Part shown: positions 47,608-60,700 of the stretch, one piece after another
How the letters are laid out: each line of letters starts with the position of its first letter
Position numbering within the stretch: position 1 is the stretch's first letter
NCBI GenBank assembly: GCA_914767715.1
Contig: OU612068.1
Location: 11,964,001-12,028,000 of the forward strand
Reading direction: 5' to 3'
DNA: 64,000 nt
DNA from: Membranipora membranacea
Lineage: Eukaryota; Bryozoa; Gymnolaemata; Cheilostomatida; Membraniporidae
Notes under the pieces: model-generated
What the model was told of the DNA's origin: nothing
What the model saw: only the letters and a program-made list of their open reading frames with translations
Database searches by the model: none
Translations under genes and position numbers: made by a program

Positions 47608-50255
47608 ATAGCACCTCCTTTAATCGAGAAACTAAAGCGTGCCAAAAGGACTGCTCACAAAAATGGTAACCCTGTTTGGAAATTCCTAGCAAAGCAACTG
47701 ACTAATATGCAGAAACGGGCTCTTCACCAAAAGACCGATCAAAAAATCAATAATACTGTGCTGGTATGTGGCGTCCTTATTAATTGCCAACTGACTTGTG
47801 GGTAATTACTTTATTTAGAAGACGTAACCTATAAAAAATACTGACAATGTAACGATGGAACAGGACAAGACGAAACGATTTAACATGTGGTATGCAATGA
47901 AGCTAAACATAAAATTAAATCGTCATCAGAATTACAAACAAGACAAAAAACAACAAACAAAGTACACGAATTACAAAATGAACTTAAGCTCTTACAATTA
48001 TTGATAGGAGAGGAAGTTGAATTAACCAGCTGTTGTTGAGAACATAACTCCTCCAAGCTAATAAATAACACTCTAAAAAGGGTATATATAGTCTTATATA
48101 ACGTTTGTTTGGATGATAATATTGAATATGGGACCTTGACATAATAATATGCGCTCAAAATTAAGTTACAGCCATAGCAATTGATAGAAATCTCCACAAA
48201 CAGTTTGCTACATATTAGGAACGCATCAGATTAAAATTATTCTTTTAAAAAATTAAACTTACATGGTGTAGGGTTCTATAACGTTTCTTGGAGCAAGTTG
48301 AAAACATGAGTAAATTTACTGGCGGCCAGAGAAAAACCTTCCTCTTGCTGAGCTGCCGTGTGTAACAATGCTGGCTGATGGTTAAAACAAATGAGTCATA
48401 AAAATAGCTATATAACTTGGAACAATAGGAAAGCGCAAACAGCACAGAAATAGCTGGCTGCTATAGCTATGATCATACCAAAATTGTTGGTTATAATGAA
48501 GACATTTAATAATAAATGCTAATTACCTTAATTAACTGGTCTTTTAAATTTTTTCTTGCATCAAAAAAAATGTTCATAAAAAAAAAATCTCCATCCCAAA
48601 ACAAATACCATGCATGGTACAAAAACCTGGTGGAACAACATTCGACAGCTAACTGGAGAGAGCCATAGGATAAATCACTCTGGTCACATATTTATTGAGG
48701 ATTCATGGCTATCAGCTGTTGACTTCCCAACCAAGCTGAATGATTACTACCTGCAAGGACATAACAAGGTGGTTTTCCCGGAAAATCCAGCTACGGGAAA
48801 TCCCTATCAAGGTACTGAACTGGAGGTATTCCAATTACTTGAGAACATAGACACACAAAAAGCCACTTTATCGCTTGACTTCCCAAGCTGGCTAACGAAG
48901 AACAATAGCCATATCATGAGCAAGCCAATCACAATAATATCATCAATGCCATACTCTCTAATGGATATTTCCCATGTCTTTGGAAGAAAGCTGAGGTGAC
49001 TCCGATACCCAAAGTAAAACACCCAACCAAATTCAAAGACATGCGACCTATTAGCCTCTTGTTCCACCTGGGAAAAACCACTGAGCGTCTCATCGCAAAA
49101 CAACTACGAGCTCAATTACCAACTACTACTCATAAATACGCATACACCCCTAACATTGGTACAACAGATGCATCAGTGAAATTTACATCTGATATCATAG
49201 ACAAATTGGATGACAAAGAATGTCTTGGTGTAAGATCACTTATGTTGGATTTTTCCAAGGCATTCGACCGTATGCAGCCGAATATCGCTCTCACCAAACT
49301 CATTGACATGCACATCAATTCTGTAACTATCAAACTAGTCAAAAGCTTTCTCTCAAATAGATCTCAGTGTGTTAGGTATTGGAACCACACATCAGCGTAT
49401 CAGTCCTGTCACATAGGCGTGCCACAAGGAACAATATTAGGCCCAGTATTATGGAACAGCTATATCAATGACCTAACTCCTGACGCGCCACACATAAAAC
49501 CCTCTATCACACGATAATGAAAGCTAATGCTGATATTACTGACATAACGCTGAGAACAGCCAGTATACTGAAGCTCCATGAAAACCAACTCCAGAATGCA
49601 GCTGATCAAGCATCACTATGGTGCAAGAAAAATAGCATGCTTCTGAATGCTGCTAAATCCCAGTCGATAATCTTCACGCTGCAGAAAACAATCAACATCA
49701 ACCCAATCAGAATTAACGACTCAACAGTCAGTAACAGTGACAATGTGAAGCTGTTGGGTGTGACATTCGATCGTCATCTGAAGTTTTCTGCGCATGTCTC
49801 ATCGATTATCGAAAAGTGCCTACCTGAATTTCACGCGATGTGCCAACTGCGGAAAGCAGGTGTCAGTAATCGCCACATAACCTTCTTCTACCAAACCCGC
49901 ATACTGCCGCATATAACATACGCTGCACAATGCTGGTTTCTGCAACTAGGGAAAGGTGATATAGAGAGACTCGAGAAATACCAACGCCACTGTCTCCTGT
50001 TTATCTACCCAGACCTCGAGCACACCGAAAATCGCCTTCAAGAAACCGGGAGCGTTTTCCAGCAGTTTTCTTAGATTTATTTGTAATTTTTGATTGTGTA
50101 CCGGTACCTGACAGACTACATTTTTTCTATTTACAATGAGTAATTATGCGCTCATTCAAACAACTCTTTTTTAGTACTGTATCATTGTGAGCACTGTCTT
50201 ATTTACCTTACCGTATTGACAGGCATTAAAGTCTATACAAACAAACAAACCTCAA
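47608..50255 (+). mobile_element. Jockey-type non-LTR retrotransposon, interrupted and lacking its catalytic box
   Basis: 47608-47770 reads as the basic region before the reverse transcriptase (KRAKRTAHKNG, FLAKQL). The homologous reading resumes at about 48605 (TWWNNIRQLTG), so about 830 bp of unrelated AT-rich sequence lies between. The polymerase follows: MRPISLLFHLGKTTERL, LMLDFSKAFDRM, GVPQGTILGPVLW at about 49420-49453. At about 49500 the YADD catalytic codons are missing, where HIK is followed directly by the TLYH region in another frame. The C-terminal frame 49517-50074 is otherwise open (LLGVTFDRHLKF, AAQCWF). A (CAAA)n-type tail at 50238-50251 marks the 3' end. Confidence 0.85.
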
Positions 50256-50589
50256 TATTCAAATGGAAGTGTTCAATTCAAAGATAGAACCGATCTATAG
50301 TGAACTCTGCTTGAATTCGCACGACCAGGCTTCAAACTTTTAAAAGCAAAGGTAAAAGGCAGTCAAGGTCAGTCACTTAACAAGAAAAAACTAGACCTGT
50401 TTTAAATTATCTACTTGTTCCATCTTACCTCAAAATTTCCCTGCCAACCTAAATGATGTAAGTACCCATTAGTTTCACATGTAAACCCTTCGGCATGACA
50501 TATTATAGCATATTCACTTCACTATAGCATTGAAAATCATTGGAAAGCTATTTCATGTCACACCATGTCACATCTATATTATAACTCAC

Positions 50590-50660
50590 TGAGCTCGAGC
50601 CAAACTTTGCCCTAGACAAACTTAGCCTGAGCCAAACTTAGCCCGAGCCAAATATAATAC
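50590..50660 (+). repeat. short imperfect tandem repeat between two retroelements
   Basis: GAGCCAAACTTAGCC-type units repeat about four times with variants, just upstream of the second element. Confidence 0.6.
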
Positions 50661-50725
50661 TTGGTCAAATGTAATGAAACTCAGTCCCTATTAGTAAAAT
50701 TTGGCCCCAAATTCAAAACTTATAT

Positions 50726-51830
50726 TTGGCCCGGGCTAAGTTGCTAGTGCTAGATTTTTCTAAAGCACTCGACAAAACACGTCCAGATCTCGCTGTCAAG
50801 AAACTTCTAAAACTGAAAAGAGATGGATATCGTGTAGCTATTGTTCAGGACTTTCTCTCTAATAGAGAACAATGTGTCAGGTTTCGCAATAAAAAATCCA
50901 TCTCCAGTCTAATAAATATAGGTGTCCCCAAGGGACAGTACTAGGTCCTCTACACTGGAATGCATTTATCGATGACTTGTGACCACCAACACAACGCCGA
51001 TGACACAACTTTATACCATCCGCTATCAAAATCTTACTGTCTCATGACTGACTCTACTGCTCATCGGGCAACTGTGAGCATCAACGACAACCACCTTCAA
51101 AGAGCACTTGATTGCACCTCTCAGTACTGCACTGATAACTTTCTGCTGTTGAATGTGAACAAAACTCTCTCTATAAACTTCACTTTACAAAAAACACTCA
51201 CCATTGACACCTATAACATCAATCACTCTGAAATACTCTACACCCCAAATGTGAGGCTCCTTGGTGCGATATTTGATGAGCACCTGAAGTTTCACTCCCA
51301 TGTAGACCATATCATCGACAAAACAAAACATTCTCTTCATGATCTTATAAAGCTAGGAAAAGCTGGTGTGAGACCTCATTCACTGATTTTATCTTACAAA
51401 GCTAGAATATTAACGGTTTTATCATATGCAGCCCCGTGCTGGTTCCCACACACCGCCCAAAATGATAAGGGAAAACTGGAAAGATTTTAAAAGCTCTGCA
51501 CCAGAATTATGATTCCTTAAGAGGAAGAGTATGAAGAGAGACTTTCATTACTAAAGCTCGAAGAGCTAAATATACTTCTTGATATTCTTTTGTTTTAGAT
51601 ATATTGCAAAGGTTAAGGAATACAAAAATCATCCGTGCAAAATATTTTTAGAAGCGAGAGATCACCCTTCCATAAATAGGACAGCGTTTATAGACAATGA
51701 TATTTTTCATAAATACACCTGACTGCTTTGTTTTTGTTATTTATTTATGCATGGCTTTTATATGTCATGGACTTTGATCGGCAGTCATAAAGTGTATATA
51801 TCTATGATTTTAGCATAGCGAAGAGGTAAT
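50726..51830 (+). mobile_element. second Jockey-type element, related to the one upstream
   Basis: The 5'-truncated polymerase starts at LLVLDFSKALDK, then GVPKGQY with a frame break at about 50943, HNADDTTLYH (catalytic box with Tyr replaced by Asn, about 50994), LLGAIFDEHLKF and AAPCWF. The frame ends at 51490 with further stops. The motifs match the neighbouring element at 47608-50255 and probably the same family, but clearly diverged. Confidence 0.8.
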
Positions 51831-53089
51831 TTTTATATTATATCTTTATTTTATGTTCTGACTCACCATAATGGTAGCATTCCAGGCTGGGCTACCATCT
51901 TACAGGTGCTCGATCCACTGTGTGAAAGTGAGTAAAACTCTCATACCTTCACTATGAATGGTCAGTTGAAATAGGCTTGACTTATGAAAGTAAGTAGCAC
52001 ACCAATCCTTCTAAACCAAACTGACAAACATGTGGAAATTGTTGAGCACAAAATTATTGTGTGGTGGAATAAAAGAAGCATTGATGAATATTCAAACTCT
52101 CGCATTAACAAAAACTTGAAAAGTTGGTACAGCCTAAAATGACTGCGATATTGACTTTCCTGAGGTAAGTGTTACAGTTTTTCACAACCTTTGAGTATTT
52201 CATATTGTCAATTCAACAATATGACAGGGAGAGACAGCTATGACTCTTTCATAAATCAAAGATGTATTAGAGTCAGAAGACAGGTTTTGGGGATGATGAC
52301 AGTGTAGATTTATTTAGATGTTATTATAATCAACTAATCTTGAATCCCGAATCTTTTGATGTAACATTCTGAAACTAAAGAACATAAATAAAATATCTAA
52401 TGAAAATGAATAAAATCATTCTCAAGACAAATAATCAAAATAAAAGGAAATGGGAGGCACACAAATATTTTTTTGTATTTTTGTATTAGAGGTGTGCTGT
52501 AACCATAAAGAGCTAACTTGTCAAAGTAAAAAATATCAAAAACAAAACATGATGAATAGTAACTATGTGTCCGATCAAATACTACTTATGAGCCTAGAAG
52601 GGAGAGAGAGAGAGGGGAGGTGAGTCATGCGACAGGTAGTACTGGGTTACATGGTTACCAGTAGCAGGTAGACCTGACCTGACACTAGATTACAGTCTCC
52701 TGGTTTGGAGATTGATAGTTTAAATTTCTCGTAACTCATTATTGAAATGTACAGTACCCCATTTTTTCAAATTTCCCAATTACAGATTACATAATTTTAA
52801 GGTTTTGTTGAAAAAAAATTAATTGAAAGTTACTCCGCTTGAGGCCAACAAACAAAACTTTTGCAAGGCATAAAAGCTGCCTATAGTTTTAACATTATTC
52901 ATGTTTAGATAGACTCCCTAAATGGCTTTACTGTTTCGGCCAGCACTGTACCAGATGAAACGTCATGGTAAAGGTGATGTAGTAATTATTGTTGTTAAAT
53001 GGTTGAAGTTGAAGTAGATGGTTGAGGTAATTGTTCCATTTAATGGCAAAATTCTTGAGGATGTTGCCTGGCTGAGGCCGGCCGATGAT
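51831..53089. other. intergenic stretch, no gene recognised
   Basis: A short GA-rich run is seen near 52602-52618. The part after 52920 may be upstream sequence of the integrase remnant. Nothing else is supported. Confidence 0.4.
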
Positions 53090-53189
53090 GTTTGGCATAT
53101 CAATGTAGCAACGTTGTAGGATCTTATCAGATATATACCCAAATTGATCCAGTGGCATGGAAGCATGGACAGTTGGGGGTTGAGAGGAA

Positions 53190-53830
53190 CTGGGAGAGGT
53201 TAGCTGCAAACATAACTTTTGTTATTGGTGAACCCTATCTGACAGTTCTCCATTGTGGTCCATACCGATTCTCAATCTGGGTACCCATGGTCAAAGAAAC
53301 CGCTGAACACGCAATCTGGTTGTTCACACGGATATTTTTTAGAGACAGGCCACCAAAGGAGCTGTTGTGTGATTTAAAAATGGGAAAATGAAGAGCTTCA
53401 TGGACAGTTGGGGTGTATCCCAGGTGATTTGCTGTGTAAATAGACAAGCTGGATATGGTATAGTTGAGAAACATCATCGAATTATCAAGTGGATGGTAGC
53501 GCAATCAGGTAAATGCGCTGAGGAAATGGGGTATTATAACAATAACATCCTGAACAAGAACAGTGTTGTGTCTGCTGCTGATCTGTACGGTTGTGCGACC
53601 AGGTTACCAGGTTGGTGAACCAGGAGACCTGAGACTGAGAACCCAGCAGACTCATACTAATCCCTAGCGGGCTGGGGATAGAGTTTATGTTAAGCCAGGG
53701 AAGGTCCGATATAACACAAGTGTGGAGATAGAAGATATTTCACACAATACTGTGTACTTGTTCTTAGCTGGTCACAGTATTTTGTGTTTAACTAATTTTA
53801 CACCATACCCACATTGAGCTCAAGTAGATT
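53190..53830 (+). mobile_element. Ty3/gypsy-type integrase remnant
   Basis: The retroviral-integrase-fold core is recognisable in two frames: TVLHCGPYRFSIW, then PKELLCD, and after a frameshift near 53370 GYGIVEKHHRIIKWMVAQSG and YYNNNILNKNSVVSA. Of the catalytic D,D,E triad the first Asp is replaced by His (codon 53251-53253), and the second Asp and the Glu are present. GDRVYVKPGKVRYN near 53675 fits the C-terminal region. No LTRs, protease or reverse transcriptase were found close by. Confidence 0.8.
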
Positions 53831-56800
53831 CAAAAATCCACTTCCCACTGCCCAGCTACCATATATGTTGATGAACGGATCAAAAATAATGTGTCATTGT
53901 CATCATGGTAACGAGACCTACTACTCTGCACTACTAGTACTAATCCAGCCTTACTTCCACCACTAATCTCTTGTCTGGCTGAGCTTCTATTACCATCCAG
54001 ATAATGAAGCATCTGTGCAAATATTCAAAGAAGTCCAAAGATAGAGGCTTGAAATGAATGACACCGTCCTGATGGTAAACAACAGAACTGGCAAAATGTG
54101 ACCTGACAGTGAAAACAAAAGGTTGTGAACTTCCAGAGAGCCAATGAGGTGCACAGAAGAGTTGAAGGGCACAAACACAGCTAATGATATCCATCAAACT
54201 CTAGAGAGAATACAATTGTATGTCTATGAGTCAGTCAAGATATCGTCTCTGAGATACCACCTTAACACACAAGAGAAAGCCGCCATCAATGGGAGGTTGA
54301 TATATGGAGCAATTATACAATAAAAGGATAAACTCCGAGTACAACTATAGAGCTAAGCTACAAACAGAGGTGGATCCTTGAACTCAGGAATTACCACGTC
54401 AGAACACGACTCAAAAAAAGCGGGACGATCTACTGAAGTCGAACTGCTCGGATGAAGCTAATGCAGCCATAATTGTAGAATGTTCTACAAAGAGCCGTAT
54501 TGAAGCAACAGTGTTTTACACCAGACTGAACATGGATGTGTTATATACTAGGAAACAATTACTTATGGTAAACGAAGCAAAAGAACTGGCAATAGTTGTT
54601 GAACTTACCTTCTATGTAGTTCGCTAATGTCTCCGAATAGTCTCATTTTACAAATATATGGTTGAGATTATGTACAAAGGCATGCACTAGCCATAAAAAA
54701 CATGTAAAATTGTGCTCTCAATAATAGAAATTCCTAAAAAAAACAATGTACAGTGATAGTATAGGTTTCAATGGATGGCATCGAGCTATTAAGTGGTACA
54801 TAGAAAAAATTGTTAATAAAATGAGTAGCATGTTTAAAAATATACTTACCAGAATTGAAACAGTTTTGGATAATCTTTTTATAAAAAAGGTTTTTGAGAA
54901 TTTGGCTGTATAAAAACTGAAATTTGGGAATGGGAGTGATGACAAGAGTTAAAATATAGGAACTCATGACCACTTTCATACAAGGATGTTCTTTTGTGAA
55001 TAACGACTGCGACCACGTTCTACAAAAACAATACAAATCATTACAGATCACGTTGTGGAATTGCAATGGAGAAACAATATCGAAAATGGCAACTTCGCAC
55101 ATCGATCATTCCATCCATGTTCAGTGTAGCTTCAACAATCTTGCTCCAACGCCACTCAATGTCCAACGCCATACAAGGTAAGATGTGCCAACCGCATTCT
55201 TCACCAACACGTAGGACTTTAGCAAATCCCGGGACAAGGTTAATAGTCACCCCAAGGGTCCACTATGAGCCTCATCTCTGACCCTTGATTGAGCAATATT
55301 CCTCCAAGAGAACTCGTGAGTTTAGACATCCAATCCTGTAAGCATTCACCAGTACAGCTGTGCTCGGAGTTTACCCTGTTATTGTACAAGAGCTCCATAT
55401 ATCGAAATCCACATGACGAAGGCTATTTCCAGAGTGTAAAGAGAACCTCATGATATGAAGACTACCCCAGTGACAAAACAATTATACACCACCAGAGTAA
55501 GGCAGCTATCAGTATCTATGCAGGAGACCAACAGCCCGCCTGCACAGTCAAAGACTCGAGCTGGCAAGAACACTTCCCTTCACCCCCCCTGTCAGTCTAC
55601 ACTCTGCAGCCTGTGGTACCAGCAGTCATGATCTCAGACACCTCAAACCTAAACCTTGTACTCACAGAGAAAACTAACACAGATGCAGCAAAACCAGAAG
55701 GTAATGAGTCACTCAAGCCAGCCAGGCTCAATCAATAAAGATCCATGACCATAACTCAGATAAGAAGGGTGTGCCATGTGGTTCAACGGCACCCGCCTAC
55801 TCACAACTGCAAGCATTCTTAACGCCCAGTATGTCAGGTTTACTCATGAAAGGCTGTTCATAGAGACCATAACTCTAAATTGTTTACTGTTTGATAAAAT
55901 TGAATGAATTTGCTAGCTGTGTGAGAGCATCAATAATATCAAACTAGGTCTGTATAATTACTGCCATCCAATAGAAATATGGTGCTATTTTTTTAAATAC
56001 TACCTGTGGAGAGGTGTCTGCTCTTGCTATAATATGAAATGATTGTTCGGTGTCAAGAGCCATATTTTTTAACAAATTTGCGTATGCAAACCAAGATTTT
56101 GCGTCTGGTCAACATTCAATGTAGCAACTGATTTAACGATGGAAATCCTTAACTATTGCATTGAAATTGTCCTCACCAGTATATGGTTATACTCAGTAAC
56201 TTTTTTCCAAACAAATATTGACTGCTACTTACTTGCTTTGAAATCACTGGTTTACGCACCCAGCAATCATCAGATGGTACTGACTTGCCAATGGCATGTA
56301 TGATGCAAGTAAAACAGTAATCATACTTTGAAAGAGCCTGTATTTACAGTGATACCACCAAGATGAAATGAACAGAATTGACCATAGCTGTTTGTGTCAT
56401 GAAGGCCATGCATCTTGCTTTGTGTATATGTCAGACGTGCTGTATTACAGGAACAGTCACAGCACTATGCCCCCTCCCGCAAAACCTGTTATATGTTAGT
56501 TACATTGTACATTGTACCAATTGGCCCGACCCCATACATGGATTCACCCGTCACAGTGTATGGTCAGATACTTCATAAGTAGCTGTGGTCATGGAGTCTT
56601 TACTTTTAGTATGATGAGAGTACATACTCGTAGGTATGTATCGCTGCGGGTGACATGAGTGTTCATCCGAGGTTACTATTGCTGAGATGACACACTGCAC
56701 CAAACTACATGTGACTTGTCTCTCATGTTTAATTAAACCACTACCAGAAATACAGACAGCTGACACAGTGTTGGGATGGCTAAATCAAAAGAAATTAACA

Positions 56801-57776
56801 TTTTTTAAGAAAGGGATTTTTTAGATTGAAATTGTTTGTGTATTTATGAGTTAGCTTTCCTCACAGCTTGGTTGTTGAAGCAACTCTGAATTCTGATTGG
56901 CTGAACATCAGGATATTTAATGTTGGGAAAAGGTCGTTAGCTTTGCTTTCCTTTCTTTGCCTCAGGCAAGGTGGCACTGTACTCTTCAGTTTTTGAATCA
57001 CTAGTTTCGGCGATACTGCTGGATTCGTCATAGCCAACCAGCACATAACTGTGCATTACATCTTAAATTCAGATGTGCAACTGCAGTAACTCCTGAGATG
57101 GAGGGATAAATATGACTCTGAAATTTGGACCCAAACAGACTTGAGCTGTCCAGTCAGCAGCAGCCAAAGAATCCTAGGCCACTGACTCCACTTTCCTCCT
57201 TTTACAAGATTTACGAGTAAAAGGCTCTCTAAAAGAGGTAATCGACTTAATTTAATTTAGTAATGGAGTCAATCAGGTTAAAAAATCAGTGTTAATAAAT
57301 ATACACAATTTGTTTGGTTGTATATCAAGCTGCTAACCTCCGCTAGACGGTTAACCCCCCCCCCCCCCCACCTCCCTTCTCTCTCTCTCTCACTCTTTAT
57401 ACATTTCAATTCAATTTAAAATGATTATCATATCATAATGGTATGATTAATCTGATCAAATTACATACGATGAAATACTATAGTACGATTCGCCTGTGAA
57501 TACCATTCTCTTTCAGAAGTGGTGTGATGAGGTGGTGATCAGGATATTGAGCAGTGTTGCCTCTATTGCTGCGTCTATTCTGTTGATCTGGAGACAGCTA
57601 TAACGCTTGGCTCTCTGCATTGCAATCCTATGATAAAAAAATAAAATACATTGTCCACAGAAATTAATTGACAATTGAACATTGCCTAAGATGCTGGAAA
57701 GGAATATAACATGAGTATCCCTCATCAACCTACAGATTCAGCTTTCATGCTTTCAGAGTCAAAATTCAGTCTGCTG
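53831..57776. other. intergenic stretch, no gene recognised
   Basis: Several long frames lack an ATG and splice context. The longest, about 55442-55737 (+), is open and Ser/Thr/Pro-rich but unrecognised. A poly-C run occurs at 57355-57369 followed by (CT)n. Confidence 0.35.
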
Positions 57777-60700
57777 TTATTCTGTGTGCTGACAATCGAC
57801 CTGCTGATAATTGATCTGTAGCTGCTCAGAAACCTCGTTGAGTAGTTCAGACAAAGACACACTGAGGCCTACATCAAGATAAATACCTGGCTCTCTCTCT
57901 GAGTCTCTGGCTAGCTCGCCGTAGACGCCCCAAAACCGTTCTTCTCCTCCTCAATCTGGTTGGGAGGAGTATTGGCTCAGCCCTAAAAAATATAAATAAG
58001 ATACAATGCAGATTATTGGGGTGCAGGCGCTGGTAGAGGGCAGCATGAATATAAGTTAAATAATGTCATGAAGGAGAAACAAATTCCATTGTAGCATCAC
58101 TCTCATCCAGAGTTGAAAAACTTGTGGTGAATTGTTTGCTCCTCAGCACTGCTTTTATCAAATCTATCACAAGTAGATACACAAGGGCAGATTATTGTTA
58201 TCAAAGCTGATGACAGAACTCACTCCTCAATGATGGTAGGTAGGTTTCTGTTGAACTGGATGTGTGATGTACGTGGATGGAGAGAGATGTAATGACTAAG
58301 AGTAGAGGTGATATTGTTGTCAGCAGGAGTGGAAGTGATCAGGGAACTGATATTAGTGTCAATGTTTTGTGTGTAAGTGGGAGTTTCGGCATCAATATAA
58401 TACCACTCGGCTTCTTTGCGAGGTTTGTCCCACTGTTGGAAAACATAAAGAGAACATTGTTAAGACCAATTAATCTCAGGGTCAATGCTGCCATTTCTAA
58501 CTATTTCTTTCCACAAAACATAACAATATTACCTTTTAACGAGGTAGCCATTCATAACCCACAGTGTACTTTAATCACTATAGTATCTAAATGTAGTGCC
58601 GATAGTTGTAACGCCAAAAGCAAATATGCTGCTGACTGCATATTTTGGGCACATAATATGAGCTGGAATTGCACATTTAATTGATTATATTGGCTGATTG
58701 ATTTGGTACTTACAGAGTTGGGGCCATTCCATGGCTTTCTAATCATCGCCCAAGGGCGGACTGTCTCCCGCTTATCACCCGGCACAAAAACAAACTGCTT
58801 CTCAACTGTCTCCCTCTTCCTTGCTGTCCTTACTCTCACATCGCTACTGGTGGAACATGATGCCTGCTAATGGAGAAAAGATATTGGAAATAGTCACATT
58901 CAATAAACAATCGAATTTTTTAAAAGATAATAAAGTGTTGTCTTCTCATATAACGAGGGAGAACAACTCTACACTTTGAGATGCTCCAAGTTACGTGGCA
59001 AACACTTCTGGACTGCAGAGCCAATAATCAGAACAATCAGATGAATGATTGTCCAGTTTTTGGAAGACATTGAGTAACATTGATGATTGTATGGTTTTAC
59101 TGCAATAAGTTCTCATACTTACCTCATCCCAATTGGCATGTACCTCAACATTTACTTCAATGTTTTGTCTAGTCTCAGAGCGCTCAATATGTCTGCTCCT
59201 CTTTTCTGCCTGCTTTGATTTTATTGCCAATGTGGGAGGGCTTAGCAGTATTACCAGTCTATGAAATAAGGTCAGCGAGATAAATATGCCATATGCGATA
59301 AAAATGATAACAGATATTAGAAGTTACTAAACAATATTGCTAGTGGTAAGAGCATAATACTCCTGTAAGAACTCGCAATGCTAAGTATTTGGGCCCATTT
59401 GTTGGATTCTTCTGAAATCAACTCGTGGGGCATTAAGGACCCTGGTACTCCTAATTTTGGGTATTGAAACTTTGAAATGATTGCATTCCCTCATCAACTT
59501 ATAACAGCTGTGGCAACCAATAAAGCCCTAGCCTATTGTGCCTAACCTAGCTTTGTTGGTGAATGGTCGGAATGCACAAAGCTTGTCATCTCTTGCAATT
59601 GAAATGCCGACCATCAAAGCTTGTCAAGATAGGCCGTCCGCAGTCCATACACTAACTACTTGGTTTGTCATGACAGGAAAGACTACCTGACTGTTAAGAG
59701 ATGGCCGTTACCTAGTATTGACAATGCATTGTTGTATTGGGATCAGCAGATTTAACACAAATACAATTATATATTTGATAGACTTACTTTCTCAGTGATT
59801 CTTGTTGGTTACCGTAGTAAAAGATTGATCCAACGAGGGCATCACTTAATTGCTGTCTCTGAATAAAAAACATTAATATGATATCTAATCTAAGATTCAC
59901 TATTAAGAATTATTAATTTCAACTTAACCTTAGTTGAATTAGAAAAGTGGTCTCAGCAATAAATAACATACACCAAAATCTGTTACCTTATGAGAATTTG
60001 TCTTCTCATGGTTGTGAGTGGGGTATCTCAATAATAAATATGAAAAAAGTACATGTTTTACATATATGGGTATCTTATAAACCTATTGTCCAAGGCACAT
60101 GCCAACATATGAATGCTGGATTTTAAGGGTCAAAACACACTTTGGATGTCATTAAGTTACATACCCTCACGGTCCCGGTATTATCTACAGTGATTCTGAG
60201 TGCCGAGTTCATAAATGAATCAAATCTCCTCATCTCAGTTCCAGATGGGAAAATCAAGCCAAACAATCTAAAATAAATTGGAAGAAAGTTTTGTTTGAGG
60301 TTATCCATTTTAAGGTGCTACTAAGCCTGGCGGTTGGTGGTGGTAGTAGCATGAAGAAAGCTTTTACTTTGCCAAATGTAGGTGAGCAATTTGTTATATT
60401 TTTCTCAAATGACTCTTGTTGTAGCGGCATTTCCAGTACTCCTAATAATGCTTCATGAATCAACTCTGACAATGATCTGAGCCTAGTGTACCACCTCCCC
60501 CGACATCAGCCACGTGGTGATGATTTGTTTTGGGAGGAGGCAACATAAGCAGAATTATCTGGTATACAAACATATGTATATAAGGTAGACTCACTGTGTA
60601 AGAGCAAATAACTCTGATCTAAGGACATCAATACTGAGCCCATATCTCTGTAAAAACAACCAACCATTATTGTTATATTCACAGGCAACTCCTAATTGTA

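Noticed and set aside
52928-53209. 93-residue minus-strand frame
   Set aside because: It overlaps and runs antisense to the start of the gypsy integrase remnant, with no motif of its own.
59992-60031. A 40-nt exon of gene B (minus) between the exons at 60165 and 59858
   Set aside because: It fits no phase: the flanking exons join directly in phase 0 without it, and including it breaks the frame.
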